The position numbers and the translations under genes were made by a program. Shown in pieces: positions 1 to 9,039 of a stretch of DNA of 64,000 bases. The stretch is from Malaciobacter halophilus. Its GTDB lineage: Bacteria; Campylobacterota; Campylobacteria; Campylobacterales; Arcobacteraceae. Each line of letters starts with the position of its first letter. Positions within the stretch are counted from its first letter, which is position 1. The stretch covers positions 84,430-148,429 of the forward strand of contig NZ_NXIF01000027.1 of assembly GCF_002837275.1 (NCBI RefSeq), given 5' to 3'. The notes beneath the pieces were generated by a model that was given only the letters and a program-made list of their open reading frames with translations, was not told where the DNA came from and searched no databases.

Positions 1-813
1 ATTCTTATATTTTGTCTTGTTAATATAGTTTTTGCAAAACAAAGAATTGTAACCTTATCTCCTTCAATAAATGAGATAGTTTATGCCTTAAATAAAGCAG
101 ATGAAGTGGTTGCAAATACAACTTATTGCAATTACCCACAGGAGTCTAAAACAGTGACTAAAGTTGGTGGATATGCAAATGTATCATTAGAAAAAATATT
201 AAAAATGAAGCCTACTCTTGTTTTAGCACAAGATTATAATCAAAAGTTGATAGATAATTTAAAAGCCTTGGGTATTAAAACAATGGTTTTTAAAACTGAT
301 ACTTTAGATTCTATAAAATATACAATAAAAAGTTTAGGGAAGGTATTTAAAGAAGAAAAAAGAGCAAACAAGCTTATCTCTTCTATTGATACAGCTTTAA
401 ATAGTACAAAAAATATTGTAAAAAATCAAAAAATTATGATTGTTATACATCCTAGCAAAAATTTGAAAAAAAGTATATTTATTGCTGGTAATAACCTGTA
501 TTTCAATGATATTTTAGAAGCATCAGGCAATAAAAATGCCTATGCTTCTAAAAACCAAGCGCAACCTGTATTAAATGTAGAGAAAATAATAGCTTTAAAT
601 CCTGATATTATTATAATTTTAGCTGCTTTTTTTGAAAATGATAAAAAAGGACTTGATGAGGTAATTGATGTTTGGAAAAGATTACCTATAAATGCAAGTA
701 TTAATAATAATATCTATGCAATTGCTAAAGAGTATTCAGGTATTCCAAGTCATAGGATAAAATATTTTATTCAAGATTATAAAAAGATATTGATTGATGT
801 TAAAAGTAAATAA
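1..813 (+). CDS. ABC transporter substrate-binding protein, BtuF/FepB type (5' end outside window)
   Basis: Periplasmic binding protein of an iron-siderophore, haem or cobalamin importer. The frame is open from base 1: the first codons read ILIFCLVNIVFA, the hydrophobic core and cleavage region of a signal peptide, so the true start lies just upstream of the window and the first internal ATG is not the start. The mature part begins RIVTLSPSINEIVYAL, typical of the class III (TroA/BtuF-like) fold, followed by a segment like 'KILKMKPTLVLAQ' and 'ALNPDIIIIL'. It overlaps the ATPase gene and is followed by a permease, which gives a binding protein-ATPase-permease operon. The ligand cannot be read from the sequence. 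Confidence 0.85.
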   Translation: MLIFCLVNIVFAKQRIVTLSPSINEIVYALNKADEVVANTTYCNYPQESKTVTKVGGYANVSLEKILKMKPTLVLAQDYNQKLIDNLKALGIKTMVFKTDTLDSIKYTIKSLGKVFKEEKRANKLISSIDTALNSTKNIVKNQKIMIVIHPSKNLKKSIFIAGNNLYFNDILEASGNKNAYASKNQAQPVLNVEKIIALNPDIIIILAAFFENDKKGLDEVIDVWKRLPINASINNNIYAIAKEYSGIPSHRIKYFIQDYKKILIDVKSK

Positions 814-1495
814 TTACAATAATTTTATTTTAAAAAATATAAGTTTTTTTATTAAAAGTAATGAAAACTTAGTAATACTTGGAGAAAATGGTGCAGGTAA
901 AAGTACCTTAGCAAAAGTTATTTGTGGACTTATTGAAAATGATTCTGTTGAGTTATATGAAAAAAACTTACAAGATTTATCTTCTCAACAAAGAGCAAAT
1001 TATATAAACTATATTCCTCCAAAACTATCAATTTTTGATGAATATATTACATTAAAAGAGTTTTTAGAGCTTTCAAGTGTAAAAAGTGTTGATGTAAAAA
1101 GATTAAAAAAAGTTATATCCTTGTTAAATCTAAAAAGATTAGAGCATAGATACTGTAATGATTTAAGTTCAGGAGAAAAACAACTATTATTATTAGCTTC
1201 AAGTTTGATGCATAATGCTAAAATAACTATTTTTGATGAATTAACTGCAAATTTAGATATTAATAGATTAAAAGAGGTTTTTGATATTTTTAAATCAACT
1301 CTTTTAAATCAAAAAATCATTATTACTCATAATCTTGATTTAGCATATGCTTTAAAATTTAAAATACTTTTTTTAAAAGAAGGAAAAATTGAATTTTTTG
1401 GAACAAATGAAGAGTTTTTTACAAATAAAAATCTAAATAAATTTTATGATAGTTCAATTTCAAAAATAGATAATCATTTGGTGGTAAATCTATGA
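797..1495 (+). CDS. ABC transporter ATP-binding protein, FecE/BtuD family
   Basis: Cytoplasmic ATPase that powers the importer formed with its two neighbours. Walker A is GENGAGKST near residue 30, the signature is LSSGEKQ, and Walker B is ITIFDELTANLD, where the usual Pro after Glu is Leu. A switch-type TH follows in IIITHNLDLA. At about 232 residues it is slightly short for the family (about 250). A TTG codon at 794 precedes the ATG at 797; I take the ATG. The start lies inside the end of the binding-protein gene and the stop overlaps the permease start by 4 bases, so translation is probably coupled. Confidence 0.88.
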   Translation: MLKVNNYNNFILKNISFFIKSNENLVILGENGAGKSTLAKVICGLIENDSVELYEKNLQDLSSQQRANYINYIPPKLSIFDEYITLKEFLELSSVKSVDVKRLKKVISLLNLKRLEHRYCNDLSSGEKQLLLLASSLMHNAKITIFDELTANLDINRLKEVFDIFKSTLLNQKIIITHNLDLAYALKFKILFLKEGKIEFFGTNEEFFTNKNLNKFYDSSISKIDNHLVVNL

Positions 1496-2453
1496 AGAAA
1501 ACTCTTTTATATTTAATTAGTATTTGTATTTTAATTATTACTCCTTTTTTAGGAGAGATAAATTTAAAACTTTCAAATATTTTATTAAGTGATACTATTG
1601 ATTATAAAGTATTTTGGGATTTGAGGCTACCAAGAATGGTTTTAGCTTTTTTTGTAGGGGCTGTTTTAGCACTTAGTGGATTGATTTTTCAAACTATTTT
1701 TAAAAATCAGCTAATTACTCCATATACTTTAGGAATTGCAAGTGGAACAACTTTATTTACTGCTATTTCTATTGTTTTTTTCCCTTCCTTATTGCTTTTT
1801 ATTTCTGGAGTAGTAGGAGCTATTTTTACTATTTTAATTCTTTATTTTATCTCTAAGTATATAAATAAAAATCAAATTGCTGTTTCAACAAATACAATTT
1901 TATTGATTGGAATATCTTTATCTTACTTCTATTCATCAGCTTTAATGCTTATTTTTTATATTAGTAATTTACAAGAAAACTACTCAATAGTTAGATTTAC
2001 ACTTGGAAGTTTAGATACGGTTGGCTTTTTTGATGCTTTGGTAGTTTTTTTCTTTTCTTTGATTTTATATTTCGTAGTTTTTAAAAATAGATTTAATATA
2101 AAACTTTTATTAGTGTCAAATGATACTGCTTTTTTGAAAGGATTAGATGTACAAAAAACCAATATAACACTTCTTATAACTATTTCTTTAAGTGTTGGAG
2201 TATCAATTAGTATTGTTGGACCTATTGGTTTTATAGGCTTAGTTGTACCTCATATAATCAAAATCATTTATAAAAAAAGTGCTGAGAAACTAATTTTTCC
2301 TGTATTCTTTTTTGGAGGAGTTTTTTAGTTTTTTGTGATTTGATTGCAAGAAATTTAAATACAGATTCTGCATTACCTATTGGAGTAGTTACAGCATTTA
2401 TTGGAGCTCCTTTTTTCATATATTTATTGATTAGAAGAAATAAAAAACTATAA
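1492..2453 (+). pseudogene. FecCD-family ABC permease interrupted by a frameshift at a T6 run
   Basis: Inner-membrane permease of the importer. The first frame runs from ATG 1492 to a TAG at 2326-2328 and gives 278 residues, including the family segment GPIGFIGLVVPH. Reading on in the -1 frame from the TTA at 2325 gives VFCDLIARN, ALPIGVVTAFIGAPFF and IYLLIRR up to the TAA at 2451-2453, which is the normal C-terminal end of FecCD permeases. The break falls in GTTTTTTAG: seven Ts instead of six would restore one 321-codon frame. It may be an assembly error, a phase-variable tract, polymerase or ribosome slippage, or a real lesion. The C-terminal end meets the convergent acpH at 2455. Confidence 0.8.
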
Positions 2454-2454
2454 A

Positions 2455-3069
2455 TTAGATTTTCCAATGTTCAATTTTTCTTGAATCAAGTTCTTTTTTT
2501 ACAACTTTACATAATAAAGGGAAAAATTCTAAAAAATCTTCTTCTAAATCATCAATATTTTTACAAACATGTTCATAATAACTAATAGTTGTATCCCTTG
2601 CTAATACTCTATTTGATAATCTTAAATCAACTCTTTGAAAAGCTAATTTTAGATGTTCTAAATCTTGATATTTGTTTAGTAAATCTCTTTTTATTAAGCC
2701 TTTTATTAGTCTATTTGCTTTTAAGGGAAAATAAATAGCTCTTCTATTTGCTTTCATATAAAAATCATATGAAAATTTATCTATTGGAATATTGCAAAAG
2801 CTTTGCCAGTTTTTTGTCAATAAATAATCATATGTTAAATCTACAACAATAGCTTTTAACAAACCTTTGTTTTTTAATCTCTTCTTACTTTTTATTACTA
2901 TTTCATTTGAATCAGTAAAAGAGTCTATGATTTTATGAACTCTAACACCTTGTTTTAACTCTTTACTTGCATGATTCCAAAGTCTAGTTTTAAGCGGGTC
3001 TGCTAAAAAATTACCTAATTGAAAATCTATATTTTGTTCTGATAAAAATATATGTGCTAACCAATTCAT
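2455..3069 (-). CDS. acpH: ACP phosphodiesterase (AcpH, DUF479 family)
   Basis: Predicted to remove the 4'-phosphopantetheine arm from holo-acyl carrier protein in the cytoplasm. The N-terminus MNWLAHIFLSEQ followed by LGNFLADPLK and GVRVHKIIDSFTDSN is characteristic of the AcpH/DUF479 family, which is an HD-like alpha-helical fold; 204 residues is close to the E. coli length. A ribosome site (AAAGG) lies shortly upstream of the ATG. It converges on the broken permease gene with only one base between the stops and is transcribed from the AT-rich gap at 3070-3188. Confidence 0.85.
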   Translation of the reverse strand: MNWLAHIFLSEQNIDFQLGNFLADPLKTRLWNHASKELKQGVRVHKIIDSFTDSNEIVIKSKKRLKNKGLLKAIVVDLTYDYLLTKNWQSFCNIPIDKFSYDFYMKANRRAIYFPLKANRLIKGLIKRDLLNKYQDLEHLKLAFQRVDLRLSNRVLARDTTISYYEHVCKNIDDLEEDFLEFFPLLCKVVKKELDSRKIEHWKI

Positions 3070-3188
3070 TTCTTACCTTTATTTTTTATTTTAACATATG
3101 AAAGTAAATGAAATATTTATTATTATAAGTTTAGGTTATATATAAGTAAAAATTATTTAAGAAAAATAAGGTATAATTATATTTATAG

Positions 3189-3398
3189 TTAGCATAAAGG
3201 GTTGAGTTTTGCTTTTAATTTCTTCGGGATATGTGCAAAAGCAATAGTGCTATTTTTGATAAATTTATCTTTTTCATAAATAGCTACTTCAATATTCATG
3301 CTATTTGGATTTATGCTTAAGAGTTTAAGTTCTTCTTTTTTATCATTTTGAAAAGATAGATTTTGTTTACTTAAATTTACCAAAGCTTTTTTTGCCAT
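3189..3398 (-). CDS. Small conserved-looking hypothetical protein (69 aa)
   Basis: I do not recognise a named family. The ATG is preceded by a strong AAGGAG at good spacing, which argues that this small gene is real. The protein is lysine-rich, begins MAKKALVNLSKQNLSF, has no membrane segment, and ends in a single Cys (LNPLC). It is divergent from the channel gene at 3451, with about 50 bases between the starts that must hold both promoters. A cytoplasmic location is inferred. Confidence 0.6.
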   Translation of the reverse strand: MAKKALVNLSKQNLSFQNDKKEELKLLSINPNSMNIEVAIYEKDKFIKNSTIAFAHIPKKLKAKLNPLC

Positions 3399-3450
3399 AT
3401 AAACTCCTTTTTTGCTAATTATAATAAATTTATTATAAAAAGGTTTTTTA

Positions 3451-4422
3451 ATGAGTGATGAGACAATAAAATCTATTCCCTCAAATAGGTTGCAGTTTTT
3501 TCCTGTGATGATGTTTGCAGTTATTATGGGGCTTAGTGGTTTAACTTTAGTTTATGAACGTGCCCATGAAGTTTTAGGCTTAAGTTCTATTTTTTATATA
3601 ACTTTAAAACTACTTACTACTACTATTTTTATATTTGTTATAATTACTTACTTAGCTAAGTTTTTTATTTATCCAAAAGAGGTTAAAAAGGAGTTCTCTC
3701 ATCCTATAAGAGTAAACTTTTTTGCTGCTATTTCAATCTCTTTCTTACTTGTATCTGTATTATATAAACATAATATAAATATTTCAAATATACTATTTTA
3801 TTTTGGATTATTTTTGCATCTTTTTTTCACATTTAATACTTTAAAATTTTGGATAAATAATAATTTGGAGATGAAACATTCAAATCCTGCTTGGTTCATC
3901 CCTATTGTTGGTAATCTAATTATACCAGTAGTAGGAACAACTCATTTAGATAGTATGTATTTAATGTTTTTCTTCTCAATTGGTATCTTTTTTTGGGTAA
4001 TAATGCTTTCAATTATTTTAAATAGAATAATTTTTCATAATCAGTTTGCTCCTAAATTTATGCCAACACTTTTTATCTTAATTGCACCACCCTCAGTTGG
4101 GTTAATTGCTTATTATAAAATGACTCATACTCTTGATTTCTTTGCATTGGTTTTATTTAATTTAGGTCTATTTTTTACATTTTTACTATTTTTTATGTAT
4201 AAAAATTTTGTAAAAATAAAATTTTTTATTTCTTGGTGGGCATTTACCTTTCCTATGGCTACGATAGCTCTTGCATCAATTTTGATGTATGAATTAACAA
4301 GTAAAGATATATACGAGTTTTTTGCATACTTTTTTAGTTTTGTTCTAACTATGATTGTTTTAATTGTTGCTTATAATACAATTGTACATATGTTTAAAAA
4401 AGAGATATGCATAATGGAGTAA
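3451..4422 (+). CDS. SLAC1/TehA-family anion channel or dicarboxylate transporter
   Basis: Integral inner-membrane protein of the tellurite-resistance/dicarboxylate transporter (TDT) family. It starts after a short leader with SNRLQFFPVMMFAVIMGLSG, the family's typical first helix, and then shows about ten hydrophobic segments, with HSNPAWFIPIVGNLIIPVVG as the conserved mid-protein motif. At 323 residues it has the family length. The substrate is not predictable from sequence: members move anions, malate or tellurite-related species. The gene is monocistronic in appearance, starts at ATG after AAAAAGG, and is followed by a 77-base gap. Confidence 0.8.
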   Translation: MSDETIKSIPSNRLQFFPVMMFAVIMGLSGLTLVYERAHEVLGLSSIFYITLKLLTTTIFIFVIITYLAKFFIYPKEVKKEFSHPIRVNFFAAISISFLLVSVLYKHNINISNILFYFGLFLHLFFTFNTLKFWINNNLEMKHSNPAWFIPIVGNLIIPVVGTTHLDSMYLMFFFSIGIFFWVIMLSIILNRIIFHNQFAPKFMPTLFILIAPPSVGLIAYYKMTHTLDFFALVLFNLGLFFTFLLFFMYKNFVKIKFFISWWAFTFPMATIALASILMYELTSKDIYEFFAYFFSFVLTMIVLIVAYNTIVHMFKKEICIME

Positions 4423-4499
4423 AATAATTTTTCTTATAATAGTTTATGAAACCTTTTGTTATACTCATGCTAACTTATACATAAAAGGTAATAGTTATT

Positions 4500-5519
4500 A
4501 TGGAATTTAGATATATAGGAAATAGTGGATTAAGAGTTACTCCAATTTGTTTAGGAACTATGACATTTGGAAGTACTACTACTAAAGAAGAAGCATTTAA
4601 AATAATGGATAAAGCATATGATTTAGGAATTAACTTTTTTGATACAGCAGAGCTTTATCCTGTTCCTCCTAATGCAAAGGATGCAGGAATTACTGAAGAG
4701 ATAGTAGGTCAATGGCTAAAAACAAAACCAAGAGACTCTATAATCTTAGCAACAAAAGTAGCAGGAGCTGCTTCTGGATGGTTTGTTCCTCCTATTAGAC
4801 ATGGACTTACAGCAATTGATTCTTTTCATATAAAAAGAGCAGTTGAAAAGAGTTTAAAAAAATTAGATACAGATTATATAGACCTTTATCAAATGCATTG
4901 GCCAGATACAGTTGTACCAATTGAAGAGTCTTTAAAAGCTTTTGATGAACTTGTAAAAGAAGGGAAGGTTAGATATATTGGTACTTCAAATGATAGTGCT
5001 TATGGACTTACAAAAGCAAATGAAATTTCAAAACATAAAAACTTAACAAGATACCAATCAATTCAAAATAATTTTTCATTATTAAATCCAAGATTTTTAG
5101 ATGAGTTAGCAAATGTATGTAAAAAAGAGAATATTTCATTGCTTCCTTATTCCCCAATTGCAGGAGGAGTTTTGGCAGGAAAATATAACAGTGGACTTTT
5201 CCCTGATGATGCTAGATTTGGAATTTATATGAAAAATAAGAGTTCTAGAGTACAAGCTATGGCAAAGAGATTTGTAAATGAAAAAACAATTGAAGCCACA
5301 AAAAAATATGTAACTTTAGCTAAAGAATATGGTATTTCACCAGTAACTTTAGCAGTTTCATACTCTAAACATTTTGATTTTGTTGCTTCAACTATTATTG
5401 GAGCAAGAAAAGTTGAACAATTAGATGATTCTTTAAAAGCTTTAAACTTTAAAATTGATGATGAGTTATTTAGACAAATACAGAAGATACAAAAAGAGAT
5501 TTTATATCCTATGGGATAA
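4500..5519 (+). CDS. Aldo/keto reductase (Tas/YajO-like)
   Basis: NADPH-dependent oxidoreductase with the TIM-barrel fold. The catalytic tetrad can be seen: Asp and Tyr in FFDTAELYP, Lys in ILATKVAG, and His in LYQMHWPD. The strand motif GKVRYIGTSND and the C-terminal cofactor part STIIGARKVEQL complete the family pattern. The 339-residue length and the YPVPP loop after the Asp/Tyr motif resemble Tas. Its physiological substrate is unknown. ATG start after AAAAGG. The stop is 17 bases before the next gene, so the two may be co-transcribed. Confidence 0.88.
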   Translation: MEFRYIGNSGLRVTPICLGTMTFGSTTTKEEAFKIMDKAYDLGINFFDTAELYPVPPNAKDAGITEEIVGQWLKTKPRDSIILATKVAGAASGWFVPPIRHGLTAIDSFHIKRAVEKSLKKLDTDYIDLYQMHWPDTVVPIEESLKAFDELVKEGKVRYIGTSNDSAYGLTKANEISKHKNLTRYQSIQNNFSLLNPRFLDELANVCKKENISLLPYSPIAGGVLAGKYNSGLFPDDARFGIYMKNKSSRVQAMAKRFVNEKTIEATKKYVTLAKEYGISPVTLAVSYSKHFDFVASTIIGARKVEQLDDSLKALNFKIDDELFRQIQKIQKEILYPMG

Positions 5520-5535
5520 TTAAGTAAGGAATTGG

Positions 5536-6534
5536 ATGGAACTATTTTTTTTCTTTTTTCTTTTTGCTTTGTTAATAATGCAATACATAAGTCTTTTGAC
5601 AAGATTTAGAGTATTTAGAATTTCAAGAAAGGTATTTGATAAAAAGTTGAAAATTGAACAAATAAAACTTCATTTTTCTACTTTTCCACTTTTTCCTATA
5701 CCAGATGGAAATAAGTTTGTTACCTTACTTGATTTAAATGACAATGAATACTTCTCTTTTTTAGTTGAAACAAATGATGATGAACAAGAATTAGTAAAAA
5801 AGATTGCAAAATCTAGAGATAAAAAGAACATATTAGTAAAAGAGTCTAAAGAGTTTTACTCTTTACTTAATAAAAATATAAAAGATGATTTTTTTGTAAA
5901 TTTAAAAGTTGCAGACTTGCCAAGAAGCTTAAATAAGGGAATAGATAAAGAGGTTATTGTATTTGTTGATGAAAATTTGCTTCAAGAAACAAAACTTTGT
6001 ATTAGTTTTGAGTTTATAAAATATTTTGTTAGATATTATGATGATGTAATGTTTAAATTTTACTCAAATTCTTATAAAAAGAGTTTTGATTTTATTATCC
6101 AAAAAGGTTATCTTGGTGCATATGAAAAGATTGATTCACTTATTATGGACTCAAATGAAGTATATACAAATAAATTAAGTGAACACTTATACAGTATTAA
6201 GAACAAAAAGTATAATTACTACAATAAAATATTTGATAAAAATGAAAAATTGAGTGCTTATCAAAATTTAAGAAAAACTATTTATAACGAAAGTTTCAAG
6301 AAAAACTACTTTTTAAATGAAGAGGATATTTATTTAGAAGTAGGAGAAGATTTAAGACAAATTGTTAAAAAACAGTTTCAAGTGACTTTATTTAGGGATA
6401 AGGCATTTGAGTTAGAAACTTTTCTTACAAAAGAGAAAGATAGTTTTATTTTAGAAAGTTATATTCCAGAAGATGACTCAAAGATTAAAAGAATTACTTT
6501 TAACTTTAAACAGAAAAGTTTTAGTGTGGAATAG
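5536..6534 (+). CDS. Hypothetical protein with N-terminal membrane anchor (332 aa)
   Basis: Unrecognised. Residues 3-20 form one strongly hydrophobic helix rich in Phe and Leu, followed by Arg-rich RFRVFRISRK, so the protein is probably anchored with a large cytoplasmic part. The remainder is charged and mixed alpha/beta with no motif I can name. Start ATG after AAGGAATTGG. It follows the aldo/keto reductase closely and is ended by the hairpin at 6550-6582, so the two genes may form one transcript. No sign of signal peptide cleavage or cysteine motifs. Confidence 0.65.
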   Translation: MELFFFFFLFALLIMQYISLLTRFRVFRISRKVFDKKLKIEQIKLHFSTFPLFPIPDGNKFVTLLDLNDNEYFSFLVETNDDEQELVKKIAKSRDKKNILVKESKEFYSLLNKNIKDDFFVNLKVADLPRSLNKGIDKEVIVFVDENLLQETKLCISFEFIKYFVRYYDDVMFKFYSNSYKKSFDFIIQKGYLGAYEKIDSLIMDSNEVYTNKLSEHLYSIKNKKYNYYNKIFDKNEKLSAYQNLRKTIYNESFKKNYFLNEEDIYLEVGEDLRQIVKKQFQVTLFRDKAFELETFLTKEKDSFILESYIPEDDSKIKRITFNFKQKSFSVE

Positions 6535-6549
6535 ATTTTAAAACTATTT

Positions 6550-6582
6550 AATTAAACAAAAAATTAATTTTTTTGTTTAATT
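6550..6582 (+). terminator. Intrinsic terminator after 5536-6534
   Basis: An inverted repeat AATTAAACAAAAAA / TTTTTTTGTTTAATT with a short TTAA loop lies 15 bases after the stop of the upstream gene. The stem is AT-rich and the 3' arm itself carries a T run. It separates the aldo/keto reductase pair from the histidine kinase at 6701. Confidence 0.55.
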
Positions 6583-6700
6583 TTAAACTTATATTAATTA
6601 TTAAAAACTATAATAAATAACAAAAAAGTAACAAAAAAATCAATAGTTTTTTTAACTTTTTTATACATACTTTCAAAATGTAATTTATTCTAGGATATTA

Positions 6701-8605
6701 ATGACTGAAAATAAAGCTGAAAAAAAACTATTATTACTTGTAAAATATGCAATGCCTCTTGTAACAATTTTTGTTTCATTGATTTTTACAGTATTTATAA
6801 TAGTAAATAATTTTGAAGAGTTCAAAAATGACTCTAAAAATTTAAAAGCAGAATATATAAAAACTCAAAAAGTGTTAATGAAAAGTGAAGTTCAAAGAGT
6901 TTATGATTGGCTGCAAAAAGCACAAAATAGTATTCGTCCAACAATTAAAAAAAATATTAAAAATAGAATATATGAAGCTTATGAAGTTGCAATTAATATC
7001 TATAATGAGAATAAACATAAAAAGAGTAATAAACAAATAATTAAACTTATAAGCGACTCATTAAGAGGAATAAAGTTTAATAATAATAGGGGCTATTACT
7101 ATATTTTTGATTTAAAAGGAAACTCTATATTGTACCCTCCTAATAGAGAACTAGAGAGTAATAACTATTTAGAGTATAAAGACCCTAATGGCTTTAAAAT
7201 AGTAAAAGAATCAATACAAATTGCTAAAAATAAAAAAGAGGGATATTTAGAGTTTTTATGGAAAAAACCTAATAATAAAAAACAGTATTATAAAAAACTT
7301 TCATATATTAAAGTTATTGATGAACTTGGTATATATATAGGAACAGGTGAGTATATAAAAGATTTTGAAGATACTATTAGAAAAAAAAGTATTGAGAGTT
7401 TACAAAATTTAAGATATGGTCTTAATAGTTTTGTTTTTTTAGTTTCATATGATGGAGTATATTTATCTCACTTAAAAAGTGACTATGTAGGATTAAACAG
7501 AATTGATTTAAAAGATGAAAATGGTATTTTTATAACAAAAGAGATAATAAAAACTGCAAAAAAAGGTGATGGTTTTACAAGCTATATCTCTACTATTATG
7601 CCAGAAACTAATAAACCAGCAAAGAAGACTACATATGTAAAAGGTTTTGATAAATGGCAAATAGCTATTGCTTCAGGTTTTTATAATAAAAAAATTGATG
7701 AAAAGATAGAACAAAAAGAAAAAAGTTTAAATAAAAGAAATAGTGAATATATTTTGAAAATAGTTTTTATTTCTATAATTATTACTATTTTTTTATTTGG
7801 ATTATCTCTTTATGTTTCATACTATTTAGAAAAATATTTTTTAAAATATAGAAAAAAAATATTTGAAGAGATGGAGAAAAATAAGAAAAAAGATTTGCTT
7901 CTTGCTCATCAAACAAAAATGGTTGCAATGGGTGAAATGCTTGAAAATATTGCCCATCAATGGAGACAACCATTATCTATTATTACTACAAGTGCAAGTG
8001 GAATGCAGTTAAACAAAGAGATGGGGATTTTAACAGATGAAAATCAAAAAGAGTCAATAGATATTATTATTTCAAATGCTAAACACCTTTCTCAAACAAT
8101 AGATGATTTTAGGGATTTTTTAAGTAGTAAGAAAAGTACAAAGCTTTTTGAGATTCAAACTGTATATGAAAAGACTTTAAAATTAATAAGTTCAAAATTA
8201 AAATCAAATGAGATTACCATAGATGCAAATATTGAAAATATTAAAATTGATGCATATGAAAATGAGTTAATACAAGTACTTATGAATCTATTTAATAATA
8301 GTTTTGATGCATTTAAAATAAAACAGATAAAAGATAGAAAAATTACATTTAATGTATTTAAAAAAGCTGAAAATGTAATCATAGAGTTTAGTGATAATGC
8401 AGGGGGAATCCCAGAAGATTTGATAAATAGGATATTTGAACCATATTTTACAACAAAACACAAATTTAATGGTACAGGAATTGGACTATATATGTGTCAG
8501 CAGATAATAAATAAACAATTTAATGGAGAAATTAAAGTAAAAAATTTAAAAGATGAAGTAAAAGTGTTAGGTGTAAAATTTATAATAAAAATACCAATTA
8601 ATTAA
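6701..8605 (+). CDS. Membrane sensor histidine kinase with periplasmic Cache domains
   Basis: Signal-transducing kinase of a two-component system. A transmembrane helix at about residues 17-37 and a second at about 349-372 bracket a roughly 300-residue periplasmic region with two Cache-like repeats, each containing a segment such as GYYYIFDLKGNSILYP or GLNSFVFLVSYDGVYL, with intervening IYIGTGEYIKDFE. The cytoplasmic part has the phospho-acceptor His (about H419) in NIAHQWRQPLS, then an HATPase domain with N box NLFNNSFDAF, G1 SDNAGGIP and G2 GTGIGLYM. Family knowledge says Cache domains bind small organic ligands. No response regulator is adjacent, and the closest in this window is at 18377. 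Confidence 0.9.
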   Translation: MTENKAEKKLLLLVKYAMPLVTIFVSLIFTVFIIVNNFEEFKNDSKNLKAEYIKTQKVLMKSEVQRVYDWLQKAQNSIRPTIKKNIKNRIYEAYEVAINIYNENKHKKSNKQIIKLISDSLRGIKFNNNRGYYYIFDLKGNSILYPPNRELESNNYLEYKDPNGFKIVKESIQIAKNKKEGYLEFLWKKPNNKKQYYKKLSYIKVIDELGIYIGTGEYIKDFEDTIRKKSIESLQNLRYGLNSFVFLVSYDGVYLSHLKSDYVGLNRIDLKDENGIFITKEIIKTAKKGDGFTSYISTIMPETNKPAKKTTYVKGFDKWQIAIASGFYNKKIDEKIEQKEKSLNKRNSEYILKIVFISIIITIFLFGLSLYVSYYLEKYFLKYRKKIFEEMEKNKKKDLLLAHQTKMVAMGEMLENIAHQWRQPLSIITTSASGMQLNKEMGILTDENQKESIDIIISNAKHLSQTIDDFRDFLSSKKSTKLFEIQTVYEKTLKLISSKLKSNEITIDANIENIKIDAYENELIQVLMNLFNNSFDAFKIKQIKDRKITFNVFKKAENVIIEFSDNAGGIPEDLINRIFEPYFTTKHKFNGTGIGLYMCQQIINKQFNGEIKVKNLKDEVKVLGVKFIIKIPIN

Positions 8606-8639
8606 AAATATCATAATTAAATAATTAACAAAAGTTAAG

Positions 8640-8645
8640 TATAAT
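8640..8645 (+). promoter_or_regulatory. -10 box for ybgC
   Basis: TATAAT in AAGTATAATTGCTTA, 22 bases before the ybgC ATG, preceded by AT-rich sequence. It fits the sigma-70 promoters of Campylobacterota, which depend on the -10 box and periodic T-rich upstream DNA instead of a clear -35. Confidence 0.55.
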
Positions 8646-8667
8646 TGCTTATTATTAAGGGAATGGG

Positions 8668-9039
8668 ATGAAAATTAGAGTCTATTATGAAGATACTGAT
8701 GTAGGTGGTGTAGTATATTATGCAAACTATTTAAAGTTTTGTGAAAGAGCAAGAAGTGAGCTTTTTTTTAAAAAAGGTTTGACTCCTCACATAAGTGATA
8801 TGGAATTCTTTGTTGTAAAAGAAGTAGATGCAAAATATATAAAACCTGCAAAATTTGGTGATTTACTTGACGTATCTGCAAAACTTGAATCAAAAAAAAG
8901 TGCTTCTTTAATTATGCATCAAGAAGTAAGAAGAGAAAATGAACTTCTTTTTACAGCTAGATTTAAATTAGCATATTTAAAAGAGTTTAAACCAGCAAAG
9001 ATTCCACAAGAACTTTTTGAAGTATTTTTAAATGATTAA
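8668..9039 (+). CDS. ybgC: YbgC/FadM-family acyl-CoA thioesterase (hotdog fold)
   Basis: Hydrolyses acyl-CoA thioesters in the cytoplasm; elsewhere the family is linked to the Tol-Pal system and phospholipid metabolism. The protein begins KIRVYYEDTDVGGVVYYANY, the family active-site signature with catalytic Asp and the Tyr-rich helix start, and then FCERARSELF. At 123 residues it has the usual single-hotdog length. There are no tol genes here: it lies between two histidine kinases and overlaps the start of the second by 8 bases, so the two are likely translated from one message. Confidence 0.9.
   Translation: MKIRVYYEDTDVGGVVYYANYLKFCERARSELFFKKGLTPHISDMEFFVVKEVDAKYIKPAKFGDLLDVSAKLESKKSASLIMHQEVRRENELLFTARFKLAYLKEFKPAKIPQELFEVFLND

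Noticed and set aside
794..796. TTG at 794 as start of the ABC ATPase
   Set aside because: ATG follows immediately at 797 and adds nothing less; no feature favours the TTG.
3165..3180. TATAAT near 3172 as a plus-strand promoter antisense to the 69-aa gene
   Set aside because: The motif ATAATTATA is nearly symmetric, so it more simply serves the minus-strand acpH gene; no plus-strand gene follows.
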